Below are positions 12,301 to 26,400 of a stretch of 64,000 nt of DNA, piece after piece. The translations under genes were made by a program, and so were the position numbers. The stretch is from Phoronis australis. Taxonomy: Eukaryota > Phoronida > Phoronidae. The stretch's first letter is position 1. Each line of letters begins with the position of its first letter. The stretch is taken from NCBI GenBank assembly GCA_002633005.1, contig NMRA01000452.1, positions 1 through 64,000 on the forward strand, in the 5' to 3' direction. The notes below the pieces were generated by a model. It searched no databases, was not told the DNA's origin, and saw nothing but the letters and a program-made list of their open reading frames with translations.

Positions 12301-14415
12301 GAGATGCTGTTACATTTCCTTAGTAATGTCTCTTTTGTGCATCCACATATATGTGGCGTCATCTTGTCACTCTTTCCTTTTGTACAGTTGTCCTGTGGCT
12401 AGCTCAAAAAAACCTGGTCACATCTTGATGAAATTTGCCACTTACATGTAAGTCATCGTTAAGCCAGTGCTTACATATTGCTGTTATTCTATTTAGATTT
12501 TAGAAAAATCTTTCTGTGCCTGTCTCCCTGTTTTGTTTAGTTGTGAAACATGAAGATAAACTCACTTGAAAAGCCTCAGTTAATCTGCTCCTTCTGTCAA
12601 AAATTTAATTTTAACTTCAGTCGACTTTTTGAAATTGGTCTCACCTTGTTACTTACTGGTTTGTAAAGAATTGCTTCAGACTGTAGTTATCAAGCAGTCT
12701 GTTAATTATGTCTGCTTAATTTCAGTTGTCAAGACTGTATGGCCTTCACAGGTTATGCCGACTTAAAACCAATTTCAGTTCTAACAAAAAAGAATAATGT
12801 TATTGCTTTAGGAGAGTTACCGGTAGCTGTTATGCCTGTGAAGTAAGGCGATGTTTTTAACATCAGAGTATGGTTTATTGAGTGGCTTTAAAATTTCAGT
12901 TATTTACTTTTATCAAGCAAGCTGAGGTTATTTGAAGGAAATTATGTCCTGCACTTCCACTGAACCGTTTAGTTTCATGTGAATGTTTAATCTCTATAGG
13001 AGTACCAGTCAAGTGTGACGAAAATCGTGGCTGGATGAGTATCAATGGTGCATGCTTCAGATTGGAGAATATCAGGGCAACTTGGGCAGAGGCCAGGTAA
13101 GGAGAATTGAGAATTCTGATGAGTAAGTAGAGTTGACTTATTGGCTTCTTCACCATGTGATAAAATGTAACATGTTCTTTAGCAAACAATATCGTGTGTC
13201 AGTGTCTATTAGTGCCCTCTGGAGGAGTAAAAGCTCCTCCTCCAGAGAGTACTAACAAGTACTACATTATTATTAGGTGGCAGCATGGTTATCCACTACA
13301 TGTGTCCTATCGCTGTTGATTTACAAAATTCTCAGATGTCATGATGTAAGTCACTGGCTTGTCAATTCCATTTTTTGTTTGTGTCAATCTTCTTAAAATG
13401 TCAGTTGTTGATTGGTTCTTCGTTAGAAACTCCGCCCAGTTGTTAGTACCTTGTGCTTTGTCAAGAGACATGTACAAGAACAATAGCATCATCAACTTTT
13501 GAAATCGTGAATAATGATTTAATATAAGGTTCTTTTTGAGTGGAGAAGAGCAATTTCAGCATTTAGCAATTTCGTCACATCTGTGAAATACTGCCTTAAA
13601 TAAATTGAACTATGGTTGAGTCTGAAACTGCTTCAAAAACGTTTACAGTTCAAATACATCGACAGTTCAAACAGGTCAATAGTTCAAATGCATCGACAGT
13701 TCAAACGCTTCGACATTTTTAACGTGTCATCAGTTCAAAGGTGTTGGAAGCGAACCACAATTGAACTCAATTCAACATTTAGATAAAAACCTCGGATACT
13801 TCTGGATGAAAGTCGCTCCATTTGATTTTAGTAACTCTTTGAAGCTTTTGGTGCTGGAACAAAGAGCGAGGAATGCTTATTAATAAGTGTGGATTATATT
13901 TTAGATTCAGACATTGATGTCTGGAATTGAGCCGAAACAGCATATATTTGAAAATGTAGTTTTGCATTCTGTTTTCTCAGAGAGTATTGCCACAACCAAA
14001 ATGCGGAGCTGGCCGCGCCAGTCACACCTATGCCAGAAGCTGGACTTGGGATTTACGATGTCGAGCAGCACATTCTAACGTCAATCGCATTAGCCAATCA
14101 CGAAAACATATGGCTCGGTGTTTATGGGAAACCCGAGGTGAGCTGACAGTTCTATACAATTATAACGAGATAGGAGTTCAAAGACGTAGACCTGCTTTTT
14201 TTCGCCAACAAAGTGCTGGTCCAAATTGATCTTGTGTTTTTAAAGTAAACATATACTTCCTATGGCAGAGTGACTTTTAGATTTTTGGTGAATCTTGTCA
14301 CCATTAAGTTAGCCCATTGCGTGGCCCAATAATTAAGGTATACAGCGCATGCTCACACTCACAAGACAGACTTATATTGTACCCACATGTACACACACGC
14401 AAGACCGACTTAATT

Positions 14416-14446
<31 letters not shown>

Positions 14447-17400
14447 CACACACTATAATGAACCCACAAGATATTGAAGGTGATATGCAAAAAAATTTTA
14501 GAGGTCTCATCAATGTATTTACCTCACAAGCGGAGCATGGTGTCTTGTAGATGACACCGCAAAAGCATCATTTTATGGAAATCAATTTGTATAACTCGTT
14601 CTGTATTTGAATGACGTGGCTTCAGGGTGACCAGACCGTCAGTTACTATACGACCTATGAATGGAAAATAGACGGCACTGCGTTGTCCTGGATGTGGCTG
14701 CCGGATGAGCCCAAGGTCAACTCGGTGAACAAGACATGCGTAGCTATGTCGTACACGTCTGATGTGGCAGACAGTAATTGGATGACGTTGCCGTGTCACT
14801 CAGAGAGGAAATTCGTTTGCAGGAAGTTGGAAGGTATGTAAATATGTAAATCTTGAACTGGCGTGGAAATATAGATCACAAACATTTTTAAGTCTGGTCT
14901 GCACGCCACCTGTAGGTCACGTGATGTGGCCGACAGGTGGCGCGCACACGAGACTTAAAAAATGTGAAGTTGGAAGGTATTTAAAGGGGCTGTAAACCCT
15001 CGCCCCGTCACAATTTTTTATTTATTTAGACAACTGCCAGTTTCAAATTATTCCTTCGTCAATTAGGTGTGGTTTGCGAGCTTGAAAAGAACCGACGATT
15101 CGTTATTACTTGATACCTGGCATGTCATTTTATTCTCCTTGTATGACCTTGAGGAATAAAAAACTTCCAGTACTTCAAAGGATCAAATATCACTTCTTAT
15201 CTTATCAAGGAACAAGTTGAGACCAACTGTGGAACCTGAGGATCTACTCCCTGACATAGTGAGGAAGGGTTTCAGCTGAACAATAACATGGTCTTTTATG
15301 TCTTGTTTGTTTGTAAGTTGCAGACTGAATCAATTTTTAGTGGAATCACTGAAGCAGGGTGCTCCATCCCTAGGATGTCTGGTGGTGAACTGTGGCAATA
15401 AAAGTCAAAACACAGCAACTCAATATTGACAACAATTACAAATAATTTTAGACAGATTCATGCGCGCACCCGGGAGGGCTCGAATTTGGCGAAGTGGACA
15501 AAAAGATCCGCCTCAGAGAAACAAGAAGTCCTAGAAAATGAGACAAAAAGTCCACCAAAATGGCGCAAAGGCACAATTGACAGCTCTGGACGTGGTGTCC
15601 CATTTTTTATTTTTTAATTAGTCCTATGGCTTTTTTGTCGGTAAAAGTCCCCGTCATTGGAAATTCGGGCCCCCCCCATTATAAAAGACTGGGTAAGCGC
15701 ATGAGATTAGGTCTATAGTGCCTGAAACATGAAGGAAGGGGTTGTAAGGGGAATGTGAGAGAGTGGGACCATACAGACAATGTTCCTTCGAGCAACAAAC
15801 TTTATATGAAGTTCGCGACTAGTTACGTCCTATCTCGTTGAAAGTGATTCAGAAATAGGATGAAGAGCAATTTTAAAATGCCTTGTTACAAATTGGTTAT
15901 GTCATTTTATGTCTTTCCAGGTACATGCCCAGGTGGCTGGCGAACATTCCAGGACCGCTGCTACTTGTTTGAAGCCAAAAAGAAACTGCCTTGGAATGAG
16001 GCGCAGGATTACTGTCTGTCCATGGACGCTAATCTCTTAACTATTCGGGAGTACGTCGCCTTTGTGAAGCTTTATTTGTGTTACATTGTCACTGATTTGT
16101 CGATTTTCTGATTACTTGAGTGTCCTACATTTTACAAAAAAAATGACATGTTTTCACATAATTATGTTTCTAAAATTGCTGTAGTTCAGTTAGCAAATAG
16201 TAAATGTATGTGCGTTAATAGTCAAGTAATTCCTGATACCTCGGTTGTGAAATATGTATACTACACATCTGAAAAAGCAACAGCTTGTGTATTGCTGACA
16301 AGGGTGCATAGCATTCCAGTGAACTTGTTTATATGTTGTACTTTGGGCCGATGTCCATGCGTACAAAGAATGCTTTAATTACTTAGTACCTTGTAAGGAT
16401 TTTTGACCATGTTGTTTGACCACAAACTTTCCCGTTGGATCATAATTTCCATCTCCATCATCACTAGAGACTGTGGGCAATACCAGTTCGACCTAAAATA
16501 CATTCCCTTAATTTGCTGAACCTCTGCACTAATTTGATTTTTGATCTTTACCAGTCTGATGTTATGTAGTTATGATGGCCATGTCTTTTACGCAAAAGGC
16601 AGCAAATAATGTGTGTCATTAGCAAAACACTGGTGTCAACAACATTACCAAATTTTGTTAAATGTTGAAGTTGAAATCTCAAAAACATTCATTTCTGTTA
16701 CAGTTTCTAATTATCATTTCGTTTCATGCAACTTTTGAATAAGTCCGCTTTTTGACAGCCCTTTATACAAAAGTGGAACATTTAAAACTAATGCCTCAGT
16801 GCCTTTTGGGAACAGTGCATAACTCATAGTATCTGAAAATAGTTCTTATAGCTCCGATCCAATATGGTGTTCCGAAATTGGGCCAAATTTGAACATTTTT
16901 CAAGTGTTCTAAATAACCTCAACATCAGAATTATGTGGTGTGAATGTGTTGGAGAGCTTAGTGGGGAGCAGTGTTCAGCACTGGCCTACTTATCCTTGCA
17001 TCTTTTTAAAACCTAATGTCTTTGTTTCAGCGAGGAACAGCAATACTTTCTGATTGACCAGATGAGAGATCTACGCCAGGATGGAGTGGACGGTATATGG
17101 CTGTCCGCCAGTGGTACGTCTTAGCACCTTTTGTTTGCAGGTTTCAAAATAGAATTCCGGTGGCTTGCAAGTTTTCTTTGTAAAATTAGATTAGTTTCCC
17201 TTGGCACAACTGATGATAAAATATATTGGTGACTGAAAGTACTTTATCTGACTAAATTAACTGTTCAATATTCTGGCACTCAGGATATTTTAAGTGCAGC
17301 CTAACCTCTTGCATTACAATTTAGTCTTGTCTCACATTTGATTAAGTATTGTTGGTTGAAATGTCCCTCAATACCCTTTTTGGTTTAAAACTACCTGTGC

Positions 17401-20400
17401 CACACAATCACTATGAGTTGATTTGCATACTGGCTACTTAATTTCATTAAGACATTGTAGAGTTGCGCAAATGATGTGGAGATGAGGTGAGGTTGCAATA
17501 GGTGCAATGTGATGATCAGTCGTTGAAAGCTCTATGACTTGCCCTGACACTGTCATTCTTTACTAACTACAGATGTCCTCAAGGATGGAGAGTTTGTTTG
17601 GTGGTATAAGGTCGAAAACATTACTGGCGAAGTCTACTACAAGAATTGGTATACTGGCCAACCCAATAACACCGTTGGCGAGACAGACTGTGCTTATATT
17701 AATGTGGGTAAGTTGTTGACTGAAAAGTTGATATTTTAGTAACTGCTTTCTGAATTACAGAGGAACAATCCAGTTTTTTTATTGTTGATGAGGATAAGAC
17801 ACTTGATTTTCACCAAGAATGACACACGCAATATCTTCGGTTCTTATCTTAAGCTAATCTTGCATTTTTCTGGTGCACAAATTTGTGTGTTTCTCAGTCA
17901 GTTAATGACATTTGACCGACTGATCTGATTGGAGCGTGGGTGTGGTGGCTTCGGATTGTTCGTAGTAACCCATATTCAGTTACTAGATTTAAGTCACGTG
18001 CTATTTTAAATTGTGTACAAACCCTAGGATTGAAGAAGTTATATGTGAATTGTTTAATGACAATACTAATGCATTTTGTAGGAACGCTTGATGCCACTTG
18101 GGGCGCCACCAATAACTGTGAACAATCATTTGGCGTGGTGTGTACGAGAGAAACCTTCTCACCCTTCATCAAACACACCACTACTCCTAGTAAGTTTACA
18201 GACAGCCCGGTGGTGCGGCTAAATTAACTGTTTTGTTTTGATACATGTTTGATTTGAGTCAAGTACACCAACAGAGTCATGGTCAAACCTGAGGATTTCT
18301 AGTGTGTTGCCGCCGCTATACTGACAGACACAATCATGGAGCTCTTTTCCAATCTCAGGGAATTCTGAATCTGTTAAAATTGGTAACGCTAACTCACCTT
18401 ATTAAAGACTGCATAGTACAGTACAGTACAGTACAGTACAGTACAGTACAGTACAGTACAAGACAAAAGTAATCGAACAAAATACCGTTTCCACATCATG
18501 ATGGCTTATTCTGTTTACAGCAAAAAGGGCATTATGGGTTAATAGTCACCTTACTAACTTTCTTGTTTATCTCACTTTGTTCTTAGTCACATGGGAAGAC
18601 TGTTCTGGTGATGAATTCGGTTTCCTCCTCTGATGTTGTGATGGGAAATTCTGTGTCCTTTTGTCTGAATACTTGTAGTGTGTACTGTGTCTACCTCCGT
18701 GCTGGGTGTTTTTATAGATGACACTTTGTATTGTTTATTGACATTCCACACCAAGTAACGTATGCCATACTATGACCACTGATGTTGTTAACAACACAAT
18801 AGGTAAAATGTCTACTTGATGGATTTATCAGAAGCATTTGACAGCATTCACCAAGTAGTACTATTACCTCATTACGGTAATCATCAGCAATGTACACCTG
18901 TCTGTTACCTCATTATGTTAATACTCAGGGGTGTACACCTGTCCGGACAACTACAAATTAAAGGGTGCTTCCTGCTACATGTTTAGCGAGGTTCGGAAAA
19001 CTTGGTACAGTGCCAAGAAGGACTGCGAGGCAGAGGATGCCCAACTGGTGAAAATCGAAACGCAAGATGAATTGGATTTTGTTAGTCGTATGTATAGCTC
19101 TGTAAAGGCATTCTGTTATAAACGTTTTTTGGCAGCAAATGATTAAAAGGGACATCATCATTGTTGCAGTTGGAAAATACAATTTTAGTATTATTATGGA
19201 ATGGAATAGACTTTTTTGAAGTTATTAGCTTTGACAAGAGCTATGAAACATCAAGATCGATTGTATTTGTATAATTTTATTAAAATTCTAGAATTTTTGC
19301 CATGGTCTGCCAGACATTCACCAAAATCAAGGCCATGTCTTTACTGTTTAAGGACACCTTGCTCTCATTTAATTTCAGTGTTTAGTTTGATCATCAAAAA
19401 AGCAATCAAAACAATTTTGCTCGGTTTGCTTTCAAAATATTGAAATTGTCTTTATTGGATAAATTTTACAGAAATGGAATCTGACAATGCTTGGATTGGG
19501 CTGAACGACAGAACACTGGAGGGACAGTTTGTGTGGAGCAGTGACTCAACGGTGAGCTGGTTTAATTCAAGACGTGCATTTTTTGTTGACATGAATATGG
19601 CATGGTGGTGATTGAACTTTTACACTGTCATGGGAAACTTGGGAGTTGACATGAGTTTGTTGTTATGGTATCAGTTAAGATATTAAAATAACATGATGAC
19701 TGTACATTACTTTTTCTTCAAAATTAATCGGATATGGTTTTAGGCTAATGCGTATTAATGGTCCACCTTGATTTGAACTATGACATTTGAACTATGACAT
19801 TTGCCCCATTGGGAATGCAGTGGTGTTGCATACTTGAGGAGATACAGCCTCCAAGACCTACTCTAGGAAAGAAATTGGGATTGTGCGGTGGAACACGCTG
19901 TTCATAACTTTTCGAAAATTGTTCCATAGTTTTTTTGTGTCTCCTTATACCCAACGTGTCTCCTTATACCCAATATGTCTCCATATACACAGTGTGTCTG
20001 AAGGAAATACTGCTGCTAAGTATCTGTGTCAAGGGTCGCATTTTAGAACTCAGAACTATTAACCATTCATCACGCATTATTTAATTTCAAATTTGTAAGC
20101 TGTCTAGAAGCGTGCGTGCTATTGGTCAGTTTTTAAGTTTGGCTACAGACCGTGGGTGGGTACAAAACTTTGTGATGAATTTACCCAGACTGCCACGTTT
20201 ACCAGTTGGGCTCCTGGGAAGCCCACCAATGACAGCCTGAAGAATTGTGTCATGACCCGTGGCACCGGTGACCTGCGAGGTCAGTGGAGCGATGAGCTGT
20301 GCGACGAACGCGTTCGATACATATGTGAGAAGTCTGCAACTACTGGTGATGTGATTGGTGGACACACTATGTCACGTAAGATGACTTGAATCTTAATAAC

Positions 20401-23400
20401 GTACTCTTTAATAATCGTAAGCAGATTTAGGTGACCCGTGTGGACATGGCCATAAAAATGCTGCCAGTTAGCTGTTTTTGCCTGTTGGATATTTTCATTT
20501 AAAAATTGTGGTTGGTACCCTTCCCCTTGAGTCATCGAAAATCTAATTGTGATAGTGACTGTCTTTTAAAAGTCATCTTTTGCATTCATCATTAATAGAT
20601 ACTTGCTGTGCCTTGTTTTCACTTTAAACAAACTCTTAGACGTGTTGATTTGTGGCTGGGTTTGCTGAAGTGGAAACATGTTTGTGATATTTAGGCACTC
20701 AAAACCCCTTCGATGTAATTTGAAAACGGGAACATAACCATTCGTTTCCAGCTTGTTGACCCTTGGCATGAGAACAGTTAAAGTTAGATAATTATATAGA
20801 ATTGATTGAGTGCTGTTGCAGTCCAGCTCTTTGAATCACTGCAGCTAATGACGGAAATGGGGAGGCAAAATAGTTAGCCAAAAATTTTGCTTCAAAGATT
20901 TGAAGATTTTCAAAGAGAAGAAATAGCATATCATCTTTTCTGAAGACTACAGTAACTGTATTGACTGTCATGTTGTTTGCTTGTTTCCATAGCAACCTGG
21001 AGCGCAGCCTGTGGTCCCTTCTGGGAGCACGTGCCACTCAATGACATGTGTTACCAAATCAACGTGGAGCTACTGACGTGGAAGGATGCGCGTAGTGCCT
21101 GTCAGCACCACGGTGGTGACCTCTTGAGTATTACCAGCGTTGAGGAACAGTATTATGTCAAAGGTTTGTGTTTGGCTAATCAGGCCTGGGGATTGAACCT
21201 TGGCCGCTCACCCTGAGGTAAAACTACACACAGTCGAACTAACGACACCCCAGGGGGCTCTGTGTGCGTAGTTCTTGCTTTCTGCGGTGATTTTTTTGGA
21301 AGGTGGTCACGGTTGTAACCTTGTAATCAGTGTCCCGTGGTAAGGTTTGCATTACCACCACCACTATTGGGTGCCACTGAATAGCAGGAACATAAACGCT
21401 ACTACTTGTTTAAAAAAAAATCAGTTTGTAATGATCATAAGTCTTGTCACATTCTTTGGTGTATGAAAATAACAGTGCTGCCATCTGAGGGATCAATTGC
21501 TAATTCCGTCGCCAAGCAACACCTGTTTTCTTACCACCTGGTGATCAAAATTAGTGAACATAGCTTATGCGCTACGCTCGAGCGTTAAAATAAGCTCACC
21601 TGTCACATTGCAAGGTTAGTTTGGAATCTTGAATCAAACTGAGCCAAAAAGATTGAAAATATTGTTCAGGCTTGAAAAATATTTTTCAGGCTTGAACTAT
21701 AATGTTCAAGCTTGAGTAATATTGACCAAGCGTGAATAAAACTTGATAATTGCTGTAAGGATTGTTGAAACCTAAGGAATATAATGCCGCAAGAATGTGT
21801 TTTTAAGCTTTGCAGATTTCAATCGTTCATTTGAAGTCTGTGCAGTTTATTATCACCACTCATACATGACGCATATCTCTGCAGGCCGACTAACACGAAG
21901 AACCGGAGGCACCCATCTGTGGATTGGTGCAGCTGAGTTTGACAAGGGCTGGCAGTGGGCCGACGATGCTGCCATGGCTTATTTTAATTGGGCCTCTGGT
22001 GAGCCTGACGATCAGTATACAGAGGGGCGTGACTGTGCCAAGATGTCTCTCACCCTCGGAAAATGGTTCGATGAGGATTGCAGCAGACGATATGGCTTCA
22101 TCTGCAAGAAGAAAGGTAAAGACATTGAAAAAACAAAATTTTACAAGTCAGCGCTTTGTTTTGTTTATGTTTATGTTTTGTTTTAGTACACCGTCTGATA
22201 GATGGTAGTATGGCAGACTATTTAAAGTTTAGTTTACAAATTTTTCATAATTTAAAAATAAACATTTATAAGACAGTTCAGAGCATGCATTCCATGTGAC
22301 ATGGCGATTCTCTGCGACAAAACTTGCTTGCCTGAAATTTTGTCGCATTTTGAGAGCAGTTCTAACATAAGTGTATGGTAATCTGCTGAGCCAAGTAGGC
22401 TGTTAGTGGTTTGTTGGGTTTTGCTGCATCAAGTTGTTGATCCTTTTTTCAGGAATTGTAAAATTGTGGAATTCACTTTTTTATTGTCTAAGTATTGGCC
22501 CAGATCGTTATAAGTAACAAATATTGTTTCGCATATATGACAAAAACAAAGTGAATGTGACTTTTTCATGCAAACAGCACAAAAATGCCGGCTGCAACAA
22601 TTGAGACTTCGCTGTGATAGTTTGAAAGTACTGAGGTGTGACAAATTGTGACTTGCCATTAAACATGACTCCATAATGTATGAGTTTTTCTGACTGTATT
22701 ATCAGCATGGTCTGTGTTGTATTTCAGCTGCTCCTCTGACCACAGGTGCACCCACGACACCGCCACCTACAGTGAAACCAGGTAACTATTTCTGCTTGGC
22801 TAATTGTCATTTCTCCTTTGTTGGTGCATTCGAGAACTGTGGTAACTAAATGTCACTCTCAAGACTGATGCCATAGACACTTATGTGTTGGACAAGGTTT
22901 GTGTGCTAAACAACATGTAGTTTAGACACTTATGTGTTGGACAAGGTTTGTGTGCTAAACAACATGTAGTTGTTGAGTAACATCCCTTGTTGTGCATACA
23001 GTGTTGTCATAAGGTGCTGAAAAGGAAGAGAAGGAAGTGGGTGTTCATTTTGGGGTTCTACAGGGTGGAATAATTAGTTTTAGACCATCTGAGTGCTAAC
23101 TTATTTTGAGAGTTTTCGAGTTCTGACATTGGCATTTGATTTAAAAAATTCAAAGCGATCTCTGCACTTTTTTGAAAAGTGAAACACCATGGTGACTAGT
23201 TGGTTGACAATGTTAGTGAAATATGTCCTTAAAGACTACTGATTGGTCACAGAGGTAAATTTGGTTGCTACTAACTATTATGTTGAGCAAGACTCTGCGT
23301 ACCCAGGTGACATAAATTATCAAATGTAGTAAACAGTTTGGCTCATTAAGATTTCATTTGTTTAGTACAAGGATCCTTATATAGTATTCTATTCAGACCA

Positions 23401-26400
23401 TTACTCAATACAACTACTTTATACCTTTTGTTGTTTGTCCTTTATTCTCCTGCTGATGGAATATGGCTCAAAAATGTTATTTCCTGTGTCATTTGGCGAG
23501 TGATTAAATCATGTTTTCTTATGTTGCTATATTCATTCTTTAAAGTATGGTTGGGACTGTCTAGGTACCTCAATGCATCTAGAAAAAAAACATTCAAGGA
23601 AGGCATTAAGCTTTAATTTAAAAATAGTTTTCCTTAATAACAATCGTAAGTGTCCGTTTTTAGTGACCACGTGTGCTGAAGGCTCAGCCTACGAGTGTGC
23701 AAAGTTCTCACGCGGCTCTCCACGTAGATGCTCTCCGGACTGTGATGTGCAAGCCTCTAGTTACTTCAGCCCGGGCACATGTTATGGCCCTGGTCATGAG
23801 AAAGCAGGCTGCTGCTATAAGTGCTACAAAGAGTGTACACCTTGCCCTGGTAAATTATGTGAAACTTTTATCACTTAAAGAGTCAACAATTTGGCGTACA
23901 TCCAACATATTCATCTTGACCTAAACGACACCGCCATAACTAAATAGCCATTTCTTTTTGCCTAGAACACGTTACAGTTTTGGCAAATCCTCGACACAAT
24001 CTCGACAAGTGTGGCTCCAATCCCACAACAACAAGGTTTTCACGTCTGTTTACAAAAAAGAATTATCGGTTAGGCGCTGTAACGACACATTAAACTCTGG
24101 ACTAAAGCTTGACAAAAATGCCATTTTCTGACAAATGCCAAATAAGTTTGGTGAAAAGTTCAATTTTGGCAGAGTCTGACGGAATTCTGTCTAAAGTCTG
24201 TTTAGATCGTTTTGAAAAGTACTGTAGGTCTCACTGTCGAAATGTAAATGAAGAATTTAGTCTGTCTAGAAGCTTTCAAAAACCCTGACAATTTCTGCTT
24301 GTCTGAAATTGGATAATTTATAAAAAAAAATTCCAGATAATTTTGAATGGTGTAGTGTCTCGGTTTGCTTTCCTTTTATGTTTCTGCAATAACTTTTGAT
24401 AAAACAAGTTTCTAACTTTTTTTGAAAGTTCTACTATTTGACAGACTTGGTTATAACTGCTGTCAATGGGATTATTTTTATGGAAAGTCATCTAGTACAC
24501 TCATCATAATTGCCTGGATCTTGATCAAAAATTTTAAATATACTAATGATAATTTCTTAAAAACTCAAATCTATGCCAGTCCATTCTCAACATAGAGAGC
24601 CAGTTACAATTTGTTGCCTCGTAGTTTTATGGTCATTCTTGTAAAACAAGCCATATGTAAATTATATACATGATGATTGACACACTTGGTCAGTTTATCG
24701 TAATTTCAAACTGACCAGCTGTTAGGAAATAAAAGAATTGATCTTAGCTCGGCCACTTTGATCGCCAACATTTTTAGTGTCTGAAATATATTGTAATGAC
24801 CTCATCATTAGTTTCACTACAAACAGAGCTTTAAGTGTTTCAGTGGGACATTGTATTTTAGTTTGAAGTCTTTTCTTGCAGTCTCATTTTTGAAGTGAAA
24901 AATAATGTAGAACGTGACTGAAGTATAAACAAGTTTTCATACTGTTGCTAGGCAACCTAATGGGTTGTCAAAATGGTTGGATTGGCTTTGGTGACCACTG
25001 CTATAAGGTGGAGACTGCCCAAGTTGACTGGGAGGAGGCACGTTACCGTTGTCTGTCCACAGGGGGCGACCTGGCCAGTGTGGATGACAGCAACCAGCAG
25101 CATTTTCTCATCAGCCGTTTCCCTCAAGGTAACGCCACCTGTTGTAGTTTTATGGCAATGCGGATTTGATCTCAAGTTTCGTGCGCTTTGGGAGAGCCAA
25201 AATCTTCGCAGGTTCAAACTAACATAAATCATGCTTGAGGTGGTGGTATTAATGCTTTTTTGCCTCAAAAAGCTGTAGACCTGAAGAAGCATAAGTTATT
25301 TACAAGTTGAGACTGTATTTTACTGACACCAAAAAATATTGCCCGTGACACCTCCGTGTGTGCAGTTATTTCAAGTGGGACTAAAAGACCATTTGAGGTA
25401 TTGCTTTTTCTGAAAAGCGAATAATCAAAATATAGAATACAATGAAATAATGATTCTAGTTGTGAATACGTACGTCCAATTTCACTTCAAGCTATATGCT
25501 CTCATAGTGTTCTGTGCAGAAAGTATGGATGGGTTTCACTTGTTGCAAATTTATGTTTGACATATGTTATCACGCCTTTTATTTCGTTCGTAGTGAATTG
25601 CACTGCTTGACTTCAGTTGTGAAAATGAAGAAAATTTCCCCAGTATGCACTTCACATATTCAATACATAAATTAAATTGTGATGTACCTTATGATCTATA
25701 AGTACCAAGTTTGTTATATGACATCCAAATTTTATCTTATTTTTAGTCATTGGGCTTAGTGTACATCTTTTGTCTAACTCTCGCAGTCTTTGTGTAATAT
25801 TATTGTATAACTTTCATTGTGTTTCTGTTGCCCTCAATGGATGTTAACGAATAAAAACTGAAATGAAAGCTCATGGTAGATGTGTTCTTGTAGAAGTGAT
25901 TACTGGCTCTGGCAACAAGATCATATGGATAGGTCTTCATGACTTCAAGGGGGAGAACACGTTTACTTGGAGTGACAACAGTCGGGTGACGTACACTCGA
26001 TGGGCTCGTCATGAGCCAGACAACTTGGACACTCGCCGTTGTGTCTCCATGAATACAGTGAGTGACATCTATTGTTTAGTGGGAGACTTACAATGAGTGA
26101 CATCTATTGTCTAGTGAAGGAGTTATGTTAGTACAGTTGCCGTGGTTATGTTGTTCTAATTCTGTGTGGAATTGTTGATGATTTTCCAAACTATTGAGGT
26201 GAATATTTGATTGAAAAATCAAAAGTTTTTTCTCGTTCTTTGTATTAATGTAAGGATTCATATTTCTTGGTCGTCCATTGCCTTGTGAAGTCGCTAGATA
26301 CATGAATGTACCAACAATGTGGTATTATAAGTTTACCTTGCTTACAATGGTTATCATCAGAAAGGCTTGTGAGTTCACCTGTGGTTCATATTAAGCAGGC

